Shown: positions 15,304 through 22,727 of the stretch, one piece after another
Layout: each line of letters opens with the position of its first letter
Position numbering within the stretch: the first letter of the stretch is position 1
Source of the DNA: Granulicella sp.
Lineage (GTDB): Bacteria > Acidobacteriota > Terriglobia > Terriglobales > Acidobacteriaceae
Reading direction: 5' to 3'
DNA: 27,208 bases
Assembly: GCA_003133205.1 (NCBI GenBank)
Contig: PKWK01000152.1
Coordinates: forward strand, 1-27,208
The notes under the pieces: model-generated
Databases searched by the model: none
Seen by the model: the letters and a program-made list of their open reading frames with translations, nothing else
What the model was told of the DNA's origin: nothing
Made by a program: the position numbers and the translations under genes

Positions 15304-15421
15304 CGGGCGTGTAACCGAAGTGATGTAACCATCAGGCTCCAACGTTGCCTTGAGGAACAAAAAAGTAACGTGAATTGTCGAAAGAAACTGTGATCGCGGT
15401 TACCAAGGGCGCTGGCCGAGA

Positions 15422-16012
15422 TTAATCCTGCCCATCCTGGTCCCGCCAGGCTGTGCGAATCCGGGCCCATGTGGTGTCCAGGGCTTCGGGCAGCACTCGG
15501 GTGTCGGCGGTGACGGTCATGAAGTTGGTGTCGCCGATCCAGCGCGGCAGCGCGTGCATGTGGATGTGGCCCACGATACCCGCGCCCCCGGCCTCGCCGA
15601 GGTTGAGGCCAAAGTTCATCCCTCCCGGGTGGTACACGGCACGCAGGACAGACTCCACGCGCTGCGCCAGGACCATCATCTCCATCGCATCTTCGGCCGG
15701 AAGTCCGGCAAGCGAATCGACGTGACGGTAGGGAACGATGAGGATGTGCCCAGTGGCGTAGGGAAAGGCATTGAGGCAGAGGAAGCAGGACCTTCCCCGG
15801 ACCAGAACATGGGCAGCCATCTCCGCTTCTTCGGCGGCCATACCCTGCTCGACCGCATGGTCTACCGCGGCAATCATGTTGCAGAAGACGCAATTGCGAT
15901 CATCGGCACCCGATCCCGGCCACGCGTTCAGCGCGTCCGGCACACCTGGGCGGGAGGAGTCTTCGGCGCGGCTGACATAGTCGTAGCGCCACGGTGTCCA
16001 GAGACGTTCCAT
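15422..16012 (-). CDS. HIT-family nucleotide hydrolase/phosphorylase (Ap4A-type)
   Basis: A 196-aa protein of the histidine triad family. The triad GHIHMHALPRW (H-x-H-x-H) is at about residues 148-158, preceded by NFGLNLGEAGGAG, and the substrate-binding block ATGHILIVPYRHV is near residue 86. The N-terminal MERLWTPWRYDYV and the CVFC pair match the subgroup of diadenosine tetraphosphate phosphorylases (as in mycobacterial Rv2613c). It should act on dinucleoside polyphosphates or AMP conjugates in the cytosol. No Shine-Dalgarno precedes the ATG; TATACT ends seven nt upstream. Divergent from rpsA. Confidence 0.92.
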   Translation of the reverse strand: MERLWTPWRYDYVSRAEDSSRPGVPDALNAWPGSGADDRNCVFCNMIAAVDHAVEQGMAAEEAEMAAHVLVRGRSCFLCLNAFPYATGHILIVPYRHVDSLAGLPAEDAMEMMVLAQRVESVLRAVYHPGGMNFGLNLGEAGGAGIVGHIHMHALPRWIGDTNFMTVTADTRVLPEALDTTWARIRTAWRDQDGQD

Positions 16013-16019
16013 TCGCCGG

Positions 16020-16025
16020 AGTATA
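16020..16025 (-). promoter_or_regulatory. candidate -10 box (TATACT) for leaderless HIT gene
   Basis: TATACT (five of six consensus bases) on the minus strand ends seven nt before the ATG at 16012, so transcription would start at about the first base of the start codon. No -35 match is seen at 16-18 nt. Confidence 0.45.
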
Positions 16026-16199
16026 GATCAACACTGCCGCCACTGCGCTCAAATGAATCTCTACAGGTGCGGCTTTTTGTCAGAGAGAGCGCGGCGCAAT
16101 CGGACTCGCTCCTCGTGATAGGTGAGCTACATCGGCGCAGGTGGGGCCGCACACCGTAAAAACACTGCGAATTTGCACATTCCGCGGGCAACAGATGCA

Positions 16200-16228
16200 T
16201 TGACTCTCCCCCTGCGAACGTATATGCT
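16200..16228 (+). promoter_or_regulatory. sigma-70-type promoter of rpsA
   Basis: TTGACT (16200-16205), 17-nt spacer, TATGCT (16223-16228). Transcription would start near 16235 and give a leader of about 170 nt before the rpsA start. The rest of the 395-nt gap between the HIT and rpsA start codons holds nothing else that I recognise apart from the HIT gene's own -10-like box; S1 leaders can be autoregulatory, but no specific structure is evident. Confidence 0.6.
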
Positions 16229-16407
16229 TTCTATAAGCCACTGCGTGTGGGATCCAAGTGCAGCAGCTCCTATGTAAGATTTTCTCATTCCTGCCCTGCC
16301 GAAGCTGATTCGGGTAACAACCAGCGCGTCATTCCCCGGACCGTTGTTTGACACGCTGCCAGCGCCGCACGAATGGAATGAATCTTGGGTCCCGGAGTAA
16401 TGCACCA

Positions 16408-18378
16408 ATGACCGTAGAAGTCCACAATCCTGAGCAAACCGAGAGTAAACCCCTGAACACAGAACTTGAAACCCTAGCGCCCGAATTGACAGCGGAGCAA
16501 ATCGACCTGTCCCCCGAAACCCAACCAACGCGTCAGACCTCCGATGATGCCGGACACGAGCTTGACAGCATTTCTGCGTCGAGCGGCGAACAACCGAGCC
16601 TTGGGGCAAGCCCCGAAGCTTCGACTTCGCAGTCTGAACCGGACTACGACGCAGCGGACTTTGCTGCCGCCCTGGCGAACTTCGACCGGGAGCAGGCTGC
16701 AGAGACCGCAGCGGCCCAGAACCTGACCGCCGAAGAGGTCGTCGTCACAGGTACGGTGGTGAAGATCACCGACAAGCACGTGGTGGTCGACATCGGACTG
16801 AAGTCCGAGGGTCTGATCCCGCTGGAGCAGGTGCTGGACCTCCAGGGTAATTCCAAGTTCCAGGTAGGCGATTCAGTCGACGTTGTGGTGGAACGCGAGG
16901 AGCCGGAGGGCGGCTACCTGGTCAGCCACGAGAAGGCGCTGCGCCACAAGATCTGGGACAAGCTGGAAAAGGCCGCGAATGACAAGGTTCCCGTCAAGGG
17001 CCTGGTCGTCAGCCGCGTCAAGGGTGGCCTGACCGTCGACATCGGCATCAAGGCATTCCTGCCAGGCTCGCAGATTGAGGTGCGCCCGGTGCGCAACCTC
17101 GACGGCTATATCGGTACCGAGATTGAAGTCCGCGTGATCAAGCTGAACAAGAAGCGCGGCAACGTCGTGATCAGCCGCAAGGAAATCCTCGAAGAGGAGC
17201 AGAACGCCAAGAAATCGGTGACGCTCGCCACCCTGGAAGAGGGCAGCATCCTGACGGGTACGGTGAAGAACCTGACCGATTACGGCGCGTTCGTCGACCT
17301 GGGCGGCCTGGACGGGCTGCTGCACATCACCGACATGAGTTGGGGCCGGCTGACACACCCGCGCGACCTGGTCAACGTTGGCGATGAGATCCAGGTAAAG
17401 GTGCTGAAGTTCGACAAGGAAAAGCAGCGCGTATCGCTCGGATTCAAGCAGTTGACGCCCGATCCTTGGCTCGACGCCACCGAGCGCTATCCAATTGGAG
17501 CGCAGGTCCGCGGGCGCGTGCTGTCGGTCACCGACTACGGCGCGTTCGTCGAGCTGGAGCAGGGCATTGAGGGACTGGTTCACGTCTCCGAGATGACCTG
17601 GTCCAAGCGGATGAAGCACCCGTCGAAGATGGTCAAGCCCGGCGACGAGGTCGACACGATCATTCTCAGCGTCAACCCGAACGACCGCCGCATCTCGCTC
17701 GGCATGAAGCAGCTTCAGGACAATCCCTGGGAGCAGCTCGAGGACAAGTACCCGATCGGCGCGATCATCGAAGGCCGGGTTCGCAACCTGACTGACTTCG
17801 GTGCGTTCATCGAGATCGAAGACGGCATCGACGGCTTGGTGCATGTCTCGAACCTGAGCTGGACCAAGCGCATCAAGCACCCGTCCGAGGTGCTGAAGAA
17901 GGGCGAGAAGGTTCGTGCCATCGTGCTCGGCGTAGAACCCGAGAACCGGCGTCTTTCGCTCGGCGTCAAGCAGCTTCAGCCGGACGTCTGGGACACCTTC
18001 TTCGCGCAACACCGCGTTGGCGATGTCATCAAAGGCAAGATTTTGCGGACCGCGCAGTTCGGCGCGTTCGTTGAGATTGCCGAGGGCGTCGAGGGCCTCT
18101 GCCACGTATCTGAGGCGGTGGACCAGAACCATCAGCCGGTCAAGCTGGATGTCGACTCGGAGCATGAGTTCAAGATCGTGAAGATGAACCAGGAAGAGAA
18201 GAAAGTCGGCCTGAGCATCCGCGCGGTTGGCGAAGAGGCAAGCCGCGCCGAGGTTGAAAGCTACAAGGAACGCAGCGATAAGGACCACAAGGACCACAAG
18301 GGTTCGTCCTCATCGAGCAGCAGCAGCAGCACCACCCTGGGCGACCTGATCAACTGGAAACGCTCCGAGCGCGAGTAG
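16408..18378 (+). CDS. rpsA: 30S ribosomal protein S1
   Basis: A 656-aa RNA-binding ribosomal protein with six S1 (OB-fold) repeats, starting at about residues 112, 195, 282, 369, 456 and 543. Repeats 3-5 are the most regular (LTDYGAFVDL, VTDYGAFVELEQGIEGLVHVSEM, LTDFGAFIEIEDGIDGLVHVSNLSW). The N-terminal 110 residues are acidic, Ser/Gln/Thr-rich and probably disordered, making the protein about 100 residues longer than E. coli S1. The C-terminus has a KDHKDHK stretch and a run of nine serines before LGDLINWKRSERE. The start is at 16408, with GGAG ten nt upstream. Own promoter and terminator are visible. Confidence 0.96.
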   Translation: MTVEVHNPEQTESKPLNTELETLAPELTAEQIDLSPETQPTRQTSDDAGHELDSISASSGEQPSLGASPEASTSQSEPDYDAADFAAALANFDREQAAETAAAQNLTAEEVVVTGTVVKITDKHVVVDIGLKSEGLIPLEQVLDLQGNSKFQVGDSVDVVVEREEPEGGYLVSHEKALRHKIWDKLEKAANDKVPVKGLVVSRVKGGLTVDIGIKAFLPGSQIEVRPVRNLDGYIGTEIEVRVIKLNKKRGNVVISRKEILEEEQNAKKSVTLATLEEGSILTGTVKNLTDYGAFVDLGGLDGLLHITDMSWGRLTHPRDLVNVGDEIQVKVLKFDKEKQRVSLGFKQLTPDPWLDATERYPIGAQVRGRVLSVTDYGAFVELEQGIEGLVHVSEMTWSKRMKHPSKMVKPGDEVDTIILSVNPNDRRISLGMKQLQDNPWEQLEDKYPIGAIIEGRVRNLTDFGAFIEIEDGIDGLVHVSNLSWTKRIKHPSEVLKKGEKVRAIVLGVEPENRRLSLGVKQLQPDVWDTFFAQHRVGDVIKGKILRTAQFGAFVEIAEGVEGLCHVSEAVDQNHQPVKLDVDSEHEFKIVKMNQEEKKVGLSIRAVGEEASRAEVESYKERSDKDHKDHKGSSSSSSSSSTTLGDLINWKRSERE

Positions 18379-18407
18379 CTCCGGAGTTTTTCCTCAAGAC
18401 AGAAAGC

Positions 18408-18449
18408 AACGCAAATAGGCCTTCCCCAACGGGAAGGCCCATTTACGTT
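18408..18449 (+). terminator. rho-independent-like terminator after rpsA
   Basis: A nine-base-pair stem GGCCTTCCC / GGGAAGGCC (18418-18426 and 18431-18439) with loop CAAC. It extends outwards through AAAT/ATTT and AACG/CGTT with single mismatches. It is near-symmetrical, so it could also act on transcripts from the right, but there is no long T-run on either side. Confidence 0.75.
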
Positions 18450-18588
18450 GCACCGGGTACGAGGTTTCCAGGAGCTTCAGATCGCTGTCACAGACGCCGC
18501 GGCCTTGGGAACGCGGCGCGACATGGTTTCCATTGGGAGAGACTCAGGCCGCTATCTTCCACTCAGCTTGGCGTCTTCTGGGGCGATG

Positions 18589-19497
18589 CTAGATCGCTCT
18601 TGACGCGCTCATGCGCTCATCGGCCTGCTGGGGGAACGGCGTGACCATCTTGAGCGAGGCGCGACGCATGACTTCAAGCTCGGCTGGAGCGAAGAGCTCG
18701 GGCGGAACTCCACCGACCGCCACGAAGCCAGGGCTGTCGCCGAGCGCCTGCGAGATTTGATTCCAGCGCAGGAAGGGCGATGTCGTGGGGAGGACGATGA
18801 TGCGACGCTTGGGCTCGGGCACTGCGAAGTAAACGGTCCAGGTGGCGAGAATCGCGCAGACGACGACGCCATTGATCAGGTTGTGGACAGTATCCATTTT
18901 GGGATGGAAGGCGAGCCACGCAGTTTGTACCAAGTCGGAAGTCGCCATCACGCCTAGGCCGAGACTCACGCCGAAGATGCGGCTACTGTACGAAAGTCCC
19001 ATAGGCCGGATGGCGAAGCAGACGAAGAGCAGGAGACAGAGTGTAAGGATGCTCTGCGTACGCTGGAGCTGCAAGATGGCAGCCATGAGAAACTGGGTGC
19101 CCTTCATGTTTGGGGCGAAGACATTGCCAAGCGAAACCGCGACGGAGATGCCAGCTGCCCATTTAAAGACGAGCATTCCGAGAGTCTGAAGACCTTTGAG
19201 CGGGGCCATCGCTAGTCGGAAGATGCTGTAAACGATGACGAGAGCTAGAACCGACTCGATCGCGAAACTGATCCAGTAGACGTAAAAGTAAAGAACATAT
19301 GCATTGTCCGAGCCGAGGTAAAGGCGGAGAGCATGCAGCGAGGTGAGGACGATGTCGGAGACGATCCGGACGGCGAGAAAGGAACCCAGCGACCAGTAAT
19401 CCGCCCACTGCTTTTTGACCAAGATGGCTGCAAGCGCGGCAATGCAAAAACCTACCTCGAGGTAACCCAACAATTTGAGAAGCGAGATGGTAGTCAC
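18589..19497 (-). CDS. multi-spanning membrane protein, unknown
   Basis: A 302-aa protein with seven hydrophobic segments in the first 225 residues (for example YLEVGFCIAALAAILV, SLGSFLAVRIVSDIVLTSL, SFAIESVLALVIVYSIF, FKWAAGISVAVSLGNVF, TLCLLLFVCFAI, VVCAILATWTVYFAV) and a soluble C-terminal tail of about 75 residues. No catalytic motif is recognised; similar proteins are common hypotheticals in soil Acidobacteriota (recollection, unverified). The start is set at GTG 19497 because AGGGGG lies eight nt upstream; a TTG two codons earlier is too close to it. A promoter lies at 19522-19549. An inverted repeat CGCCGCG/CGCGGCG at 18495-18518, beyond its stop, may be its terminator, though it lacks a T-run. 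Confidence 0.85.
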   Translation of the reverse strand: MTTISLLKLLGYLEVGFCIAALAAILVKKQWADYWSLGSFLAVRIVSDIVLTSLHALRLYLGSDNAYVLYFYVYWISFAIESVLALVIVYSIFRLAMAPLKGLQTLGMLVFKWAAGISVAVSLGNVFAPNMKGTQFLMAAILQLQRTQSILTLCLLLFVCFAIRPMGLSYSSRIFGVSLGLGVMATSDLVQTAWLAFHPKMDTVHNLINGVVVCAILATWTVYFAVPEPKRRIIVLPTTSPFLRWNQISQALGDSPGFVAVGGVPPELFAPAELEVMRRASLKMVTPFPQQADERMSASRAI

Positions 19498-19521
19498 GCG
19501 CAAATCCCCCTGGACAAGTTG

Positions 19522-19549
19522 AGGATACCTTATCCAGAGGGAACGTCAA
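19522..19549 (-). promoter_or_regulatory. promoter of the seven-helix membrane protein gene
   Basis: On the minus strand TTGACG (19544-19549), 16-nt spacer, TATCCT (19522-19527). Five of six and four of six consensus bases; it lies 25 nt before the GTG at 19497. Confidence 0.5.
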
Positions 19550-19570
19550 TACTTATTTGCAGCTAATTGC

Positions 19571-19741
19571 TTACCAGTTGCCGAAGCCGCAGTCGCCGGT
19601 GCCGGGTGCGCAGGCCGGAACGGGCATTGCGCTCGTCTTGGCGCTGATGGCCGCCTTGGCCGGAGCTGCGCTGCTGTAGGTGGTGGCAATGGCACCGGAA
19701 ACTGCGAGAGCGATAACGAGGCTGCGAACGATGATTTTCAT
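19571..19741 (-). CDS. small secreted peptide, 56 aa, two cysteines
   Basis: Read on the minus strand from the ATG at 19741: MKIIVRSLVIALAVSGAIAT, then TYSSAAPAKAAISAKTSAMP and VPACAPGTGDCGFGNW. Basic residues followed by a hydrophobic core make a clear signal peptide with likely cleavage after an Ala around residues 24-30. The mature peptide would be short, with C44 and C51 able to form one disulfide and a Gly/Trp C-terminus. GGGAG lies nine nt before the ATG, and a good promoter stands about 130 nt upstream. Function is unknown: a secreted signal, bacteriocin-like or envelope peptide are all possible. It precedes the seven-helix membrane protein on the same strand, but that gene has its own promoter. 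Confidence 0.72.
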   Translation of the reverse strand: MKIIVRSLVIALAVSGAIATTYSSAAPAKAAISAKTSAMPVPACAPGTGDCGFGNW

Positions 19742-19827
19742 GGTGTGAGACTCCCTTTTTGGTTACTCCGAGTGGGCGGAACTAGATATTTCTCTGGACA
19801 CGCCAGATGCAACAACCTTAGGATGTC

Positions 19828-19843
19828 TAGACTTACAAGTCTA
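19828..19843. promoter_or_regulatory. perfect 16-bp palindrome in the small-peptide leader
   Basis: TAGACTTACAAGTCTA is built from TAGACTT, AC, and AAGTCTA, so the two seven-base arms match exactly. The two-base centre is too tight for an RNA hairpin, so a protein-binding operator is more likely. It lies between the predicted transcription start and the ATG of the 56-aa peptide. Confidence 0.5.
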
Positions 19844-19867
19844 CCAAAATCACTTACATAACTGGGT

Positions 19868-19892
19868 ATTATACTGAAGTGGTTACTGAAGT
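19868..19892 (-). promoter_or_regulatory. promoter of the small secreted peptide with direct-repeat site
   Basis: On the minus strand a perfect -10 box TATAAT lies at 19868-19873. No good -35 box is present; instead a nine-base direct repeat, TACTGAAGT on the plus strand (19872-19880 and 19884-19892, 12 bp apart), occupies the region upstream and touches the -10. This arrangement suggests activator dependence. Confidence 0.6.
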
Positions 19893-20016
19893 AACTTTTT
19901 TCTCAGGAACCGCTAAATTCCCTTGAATTTTGCAGTGTCAGTCAGGATAGTACCCTGCAATCTCCAGCCTAAACGACTGCTGCATCCGTCCCATAACCCA
20001 GGTTATTTTGCGAAAA

Positions 20017-20158
20017 CTACATCCTTTGGGGGATGCGGTTCGAGGCAAGGCTTGGATCCAGCAAGTTCGCCAATCGCCGCTAGCCTACAACTTCTGGGGG
20101 ATATTGCCTGGATTCAGCAAGTTCGGCGACCGCGGCACGGCTACAACTTCTGGGGGAT
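20017..20158. repeat. intergenic tandem repeat, two full and one partial unit
   Basis: Two 50-bp units, 20053-20102 and 20109-20158, begin TGGAT[CT]CAGCAAGTTCG and end GCTACAACTTCTGGGGGAT-like. They agree at about 42 of 50 positions, with the differences clustered in the middle. A third copy of the right end, CTACATCCTTTGGGGGAT, lies at 20017-20034. The unit is followed by GCGGT in two copies. The 706-nt stretch 19742-20447 holds only this, the small-peptide promoter and the palindrome; I see no convincing gene in it. Confidence 0.7.
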
Positions 20159-20447
20159 GCGGTCGGGGCAGGACTGGCGGTCAACTCTTCCCTGTTTAGA
20201 GAGATGGCGAACCGGTGGGGCGTTGTGCTGGGGGGAACCCTGGCCGCTGGCGGAACTCTGGGTGTAAGTGCAATGGAGAGATCAAGTTAGAGGGCAACAG
20301 CACCGCTGAAACATCCAACCCATTAGGGTTACAGCTAGATTGGGGCGCACTCGGGGCACCCGGCGGACTCGGTGATCGACGAATCGGCGGCGGGTGCGCG
20401 ACGATTACGGCGGTGAATTCTGAGGCTCCGCAGCATAGCGGTGACGA

Positions 20448-21092
20448 TCAACCTACTTTGGGCTGCGGCGGTAGAAGGTCGATGACTTCTTTGTCTTCCA
20501 GTTGCGGGAAGTTCCAAAAAAACTGCCCGACTGCATAAAAATCGTGCGGGGTGTGAAGACAAACAAGCCGATCCACCAGCCTCCGCAGCCATGCGCAAGT
20601 CGACGCAGGCGCGACGGGAACAGCTACGACGAGCTCCGCCGGCTTCATTTGCCGGAGGGCCTGGATCGCGGCGTAGACGCTTGCGCCCGTGGCGATTCCA
20701 TCATCCACAAGAATGACTGTTCGTTCCGCTACCGGGAGGGGCAGACGCTCGCCTCGATAGAGAACCGCGCGCTGATCCAGCATCTGCTGGACCTGTCCGG
20801 TGACGCGCGCGATGTCTGCCGCGGAGATGTGCTCCTCGCGGATGACCTGCTCGTCCAGGTATCTGCCATCGCCGGCCGCGATTGCGCCGAAGGCGAGTTC
20901 CTCGTGCCAGGGAACGCCAAGCTTGTGGGAGAGAAAGATATCCAGCGGCAGATGCAAGGCCTGTGCAACTTCAAAGGCAACGACGACGCCGCCGCGGGGA
21001 ATCCCGAGGACAATTGCATCCTTTCGGTTGGCAAACTCTGTTAACTGCTTTGCCAATTGCCGTCCAGCGTCTTCACGGTTTTCGAAGATCAT
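20448..21092 (-). CDS. phosphoribosyltransferase-family protein
   Basis: A 214-aa type I phosphoribosyltransferase-fold protein. The PRPP-binding signature is VILVDDGIATGASVYAAI, with the acidic pair followed by the GIATGAS phosphate loop. The N-terminal block GIPRGGVVVAFEVA and the LSHKLGVPWHEELAFGAIA stretch are typical of the stand-alone PRTases of unknown substrate found in many bacteria, sometimes fused to dienelactone hydrolase. Homologues start at MIF.-R.DAG, so ATG 21092 is preferred; an in-frame TTG at 21119 with GGAG ten nt upstream is an alternative. It does not match a specific purine or pyrimidine salvage enzyme. Confidence 0.88.
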   Translation of the reverse strand: MIFENREDAGRQLAKQLTEFANRKDAIVLGIPRGGVVVAFEVAQALHLPLDIFLSHKLGVPWHEELAFGAIAAGDGRYLDEQVIREEHISAADIARVTGQVQQMLDQRAVLYRGERLPLPVAERTVILVDDGIATGASVYAAIQALRQMKPAELVVAVPVAPASTCAWLRRLVDRLVCLHTPHDFYAVGQFFWNFPQLEDKEVIDLLPPQPKVG

Positions 21093-21149
21093 GGGAGGCC
21101 GCACGTAGGATTGCGGCAAGCAAGGATAACTCCGATTCAGGCTGCTGCG

Positions 21150-21533
21150 TCAGGGCCTAGGCGAAATGACTTGCTTGGGGGAGGCTTGTTCGTCGACTTC
21201 GAGGCGGAGGTAGTCGTATTGGACGCCGTTCATGACGGGGCCGGCGGGGACGGTGAGTTGCAGCGTGTTCTTGCCTTGCCGGAGGAGTGAGGCGTCGAAG
21301 GTGACGTCTTTCTCCTCCCAGAATCCGCGGTCGCCGACGCCGAGCATGTCGACTCCTTTGTAGGCGATGGAGAGGATTGCGGCGGATTGGGCGTCGATCT
21401 GAACGGTCACGATGCCGTTGGCGAGGGTGAATCCGGCGGGCGTTTTGGTGAGCGTGACCGGCGGCGCGGCGTTTGCGATGGAGGCGAGGGCGAGGAGGAG
21501 GGGGGCGGTGCGGAGGAAGGAGGCGATCTGCAT
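21150..21533 (-). pseudogene. internally deleted rhamnogalacturonan lyase (PL4-like) remnant
   Basis: An open frame of 127 codons. Residues 1-22 are a signal peptide (MQIASFLRTAPLLLALASIA, then NA). Residues 24-66 match the start of family PL4 lyases: VTLTKTPAGFTLANGIVTVQ, and ILSIAYKGVDML. Residues 75-114 match the extreme C-terminus of the same enzymes: VTFDASLLRQGKNTLQLTVP, VMNGVQYDYLRLEVDE. The several hundred residues between these parts, including the catalytic domain, are missing. The junction is at about residues 68-75 (nt 21310-21332). The frame is intact, so a short secreted carbohydrate-binding protein could still be made, but loss of the lyase is certain if the family assignment holds. 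It is divergent from the lectin-fold gene at 21576. Confidence 0.7.
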
Positions 21534-21575
21534 CTGGGTCTCCGTGCCTGAGGTGCTGATATTCTCGGGTCAGTT

Positions 21576-22316
21576 ATGGATCATGGCGCGGTGTTGCGGC
21601 GGTGGGTGGTTTGCGGCGTTGTGCTAGTGACGTTGGCGCGGGCGGGATGGTCTCAGGTGGCGGATTCGCGGTATCGGGTGGGGAAGGTGCTGTTTGCGGA
21701 TGACTTCCGGCAGGGGCTGGGCGCTTGGCGGGTCGAGATGGAGAAGCCGGGGAGCGTTTCGGCGAAGGATGGCGTGCTCGACATCGATGTTCCGGCGGGC
21801 GTTACCGTTTGGTTTCGGCAGGAGTTGGAAGGGCCGGTGATGATCTCGTATGAGGCGACGGTGATTTCGGCGGGTGGGCCGAACGATCGGGTTAGCGATC
21901 TGAACTGCTTCTGGATGGCGACTGATCCGGCGTCGCCAGGGGACATCTTTGCGCGGCCGCGGACGGGAGCGTTTGCGGGGTACAACTCGCTGCATCTTTA
22001 CTACGTCGGGCTGGGTGGGAATGGGAATACGACGACGCGGTTTCGGCGGTACATCGGCGATGCGGTGGAACGGCCGCTGCTGCCGGAGAACGATCTATCC
22101 GTCGCGCAGCATCCGGAGATGGGGATTGTGGCGAATAAGACACAGACCGTGACGTTGGTGGCGGATAGTGGGCTGATCCAGTACTGGCGCGATGGGGTGA
22201 AGGTCTTCGAAATGGTCGATCCGGAGCCGTATACGAAGGGGTGGTTCGGGATTCGGACGACTAAGGATCATATGCAGGTGCGGAACCTCCGGGTGTTCAG
22301 AGTGGTAAGAAACTAG
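21576..22316 (+). CDS. secreted lectin-fold protein (DUF6250/YesU-like)
   Basis: A 246-aa exported protein. Residues 1-26 form a signal peptide (RRWVVCGVVLVTLARAGWSQ). The mature part looks like a concanavalin-A-like beta-sandwich: VLFADDFRQGLGAWRVE, RVSDLNCFWMATDP, RTGAFAGYNSLHLYYVG, WRDGVKVFEMVDPEPYTKGW and FGIRTTKDHMQVRNLRVFRV. The pattern resembles Bacillus subtilis YesU and the DUF6250 domain, both linked to rhamnogalacturonan or other pectin breakdown. It starts 43 nt from the divergent PL4 remnant, supporting that link. The exact family is my recollection. Enzyme activity is not established. Confidence 0.8.
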   Translation: MDHGAVLRRWVVCGVVLVTLARAGWSQVADSRYRVGKVLFADDFRQGLGAWRVEMEKPGSVSAKDGVLDIDVPAGVTVWFRQELEGPVMISYEATVISAGGPNDRVSDLNCFWMATDPASPGDIFARPRTGAFAGYNSLHLYYVGLGGNGNTTTRFRRYIGDAVERPLLPENDLSVAQHPEMGIVANKTQTVTLVADSGLIQYWRDGVKVFEMVDPEPYTKGWFGIRTTKDHMQVRNLRVFRVVRN

Positions 22317-22350
22317 TGGTAAGTGGTAAGTAAGCCCCCCTCCTCCCCTT

Positions 22351-22418
22351 GGTATATACCGGTGATTTGTTGATACTAAATGTGGTTGCGGTTTGGTATA
22401 TACCATATGGTATATACT
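22351..22418 (+). promoter_or_regulatory. three palindromic operator-like sites over a possible promoter
   Basis: GGTATATACC occurs exactly at 22351-22360 and 22395-22404, and with one mismatch (GGTATATACT) at 22409-22418. The second and third are joined by ATAT. The third contains TATACT (22413-22418), a good -10 box reading right. No clear -35 box stands at 16-18 nt. The sites resemble binding sites of a dimeric repressor, but no regulator gene is nearby. Confidence 0.55.
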
Positions 22419-22424
22419 TTATTG

Positions 22425-22483
22425 GTTGGTGTTGCTGGGTTAAATGGAAAGGGCCGCAAGCTTTGGCTTGCGGCCTTTTGTTT
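22425..22483 (+). ncRNA. possible short regulated transcript
   Basis: If the TATACT at 22413-22418 is used, transcription would begin near 22425 and stop at the strong terminator ending at 22483, giving about 59 nt. No open frame of note lies within it. The alternative is that the terminator simply ends the upstream lectin-fold gene and the operators are left over from a lost gene. Confidence 0.3.
22452..22483 (+). terminator. strong rho-independent terminator
   Basis: A perfect ten-base-pair stem GGCCGCAAGC / GCTTGCGGCC (22452-22461, 22466-22475), loop TTTG, then TTTTGTTT. It is 136 nt after the lectin-fold gene stop, and 27 nt after the presumed start of the short transcript. Confidence 0.9.
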
Positions 22484-22647
22484 AACCTTACTTCTTAATT
22501 ATAGGCCTTTGGAGCTAACTACTATGCCAACTATTTTTGGTTATTTTTGGGGCGTAACTTGTTGTTAGGAATTGGGAAAGTATTTTTTGGTGTAAGCGCG
22601 GGGGGTTGACACTATTCCGGGGTGGGGAGGAAGAGGGCATGTCCCAG

Positions 22648-22703
22648 GGGCTAAAGCCCGGACCTATCTCAGAAACAAAGGCGAATACAGGTACCCGGGT
22701 TAG
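22648..22703. repeat. 56-bp direct repeat, copy A
   Basis: Begins with the small inverted repeat GGGCTAAAGCCC and ends GGTACCCGGGTTAG. It is identical to copy B at 22728-22783 except for one base (A/G in the loop of the small inverted repeat). The two copies are 80 bp apart, with a spacer beginning ACCTATGAG. It does not code for protein in any obvious frame. Confidence 0.9.
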
Positions 22704-22727
22704 ACCTATGAGTTCTTTTGAACGTCC

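Noticed and set aside
16229..16407. Structured autoregulatory leader of rpsA
   Set aside because: A leader of about 170 nt is likely, but I could not identify a convincing conserved fold by eye, so only the promoter is listed.
16873..18297. 474-codon open frame on the minus strand
   Set aside because: It is the exact antisense of rpsA. The protein is a His/Asp/Val/Leu-rich shadow with no domain; long antisense frames are expected in high-GC coding DNA.
20017..20158. CRISPR array
   Set aside because: Only two to three units, repeats longer and less alike than CRISPR repeats, no spacers of regular unique sequence, and no cas genes.
20335..20598. 87-codon minus-strand frame near the phosphoribosyltransferase gene end
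   Set aside because: Overlaps the phosphoribosyltransferase gene in another frame and has no ribosome-binding site or family resemblance.
22380..22568. 62-codon open frame over the terminator
   Set aside because: No ribosome-binding site, it runs through the strong terminator hairpin, and the composition is not protein-like.
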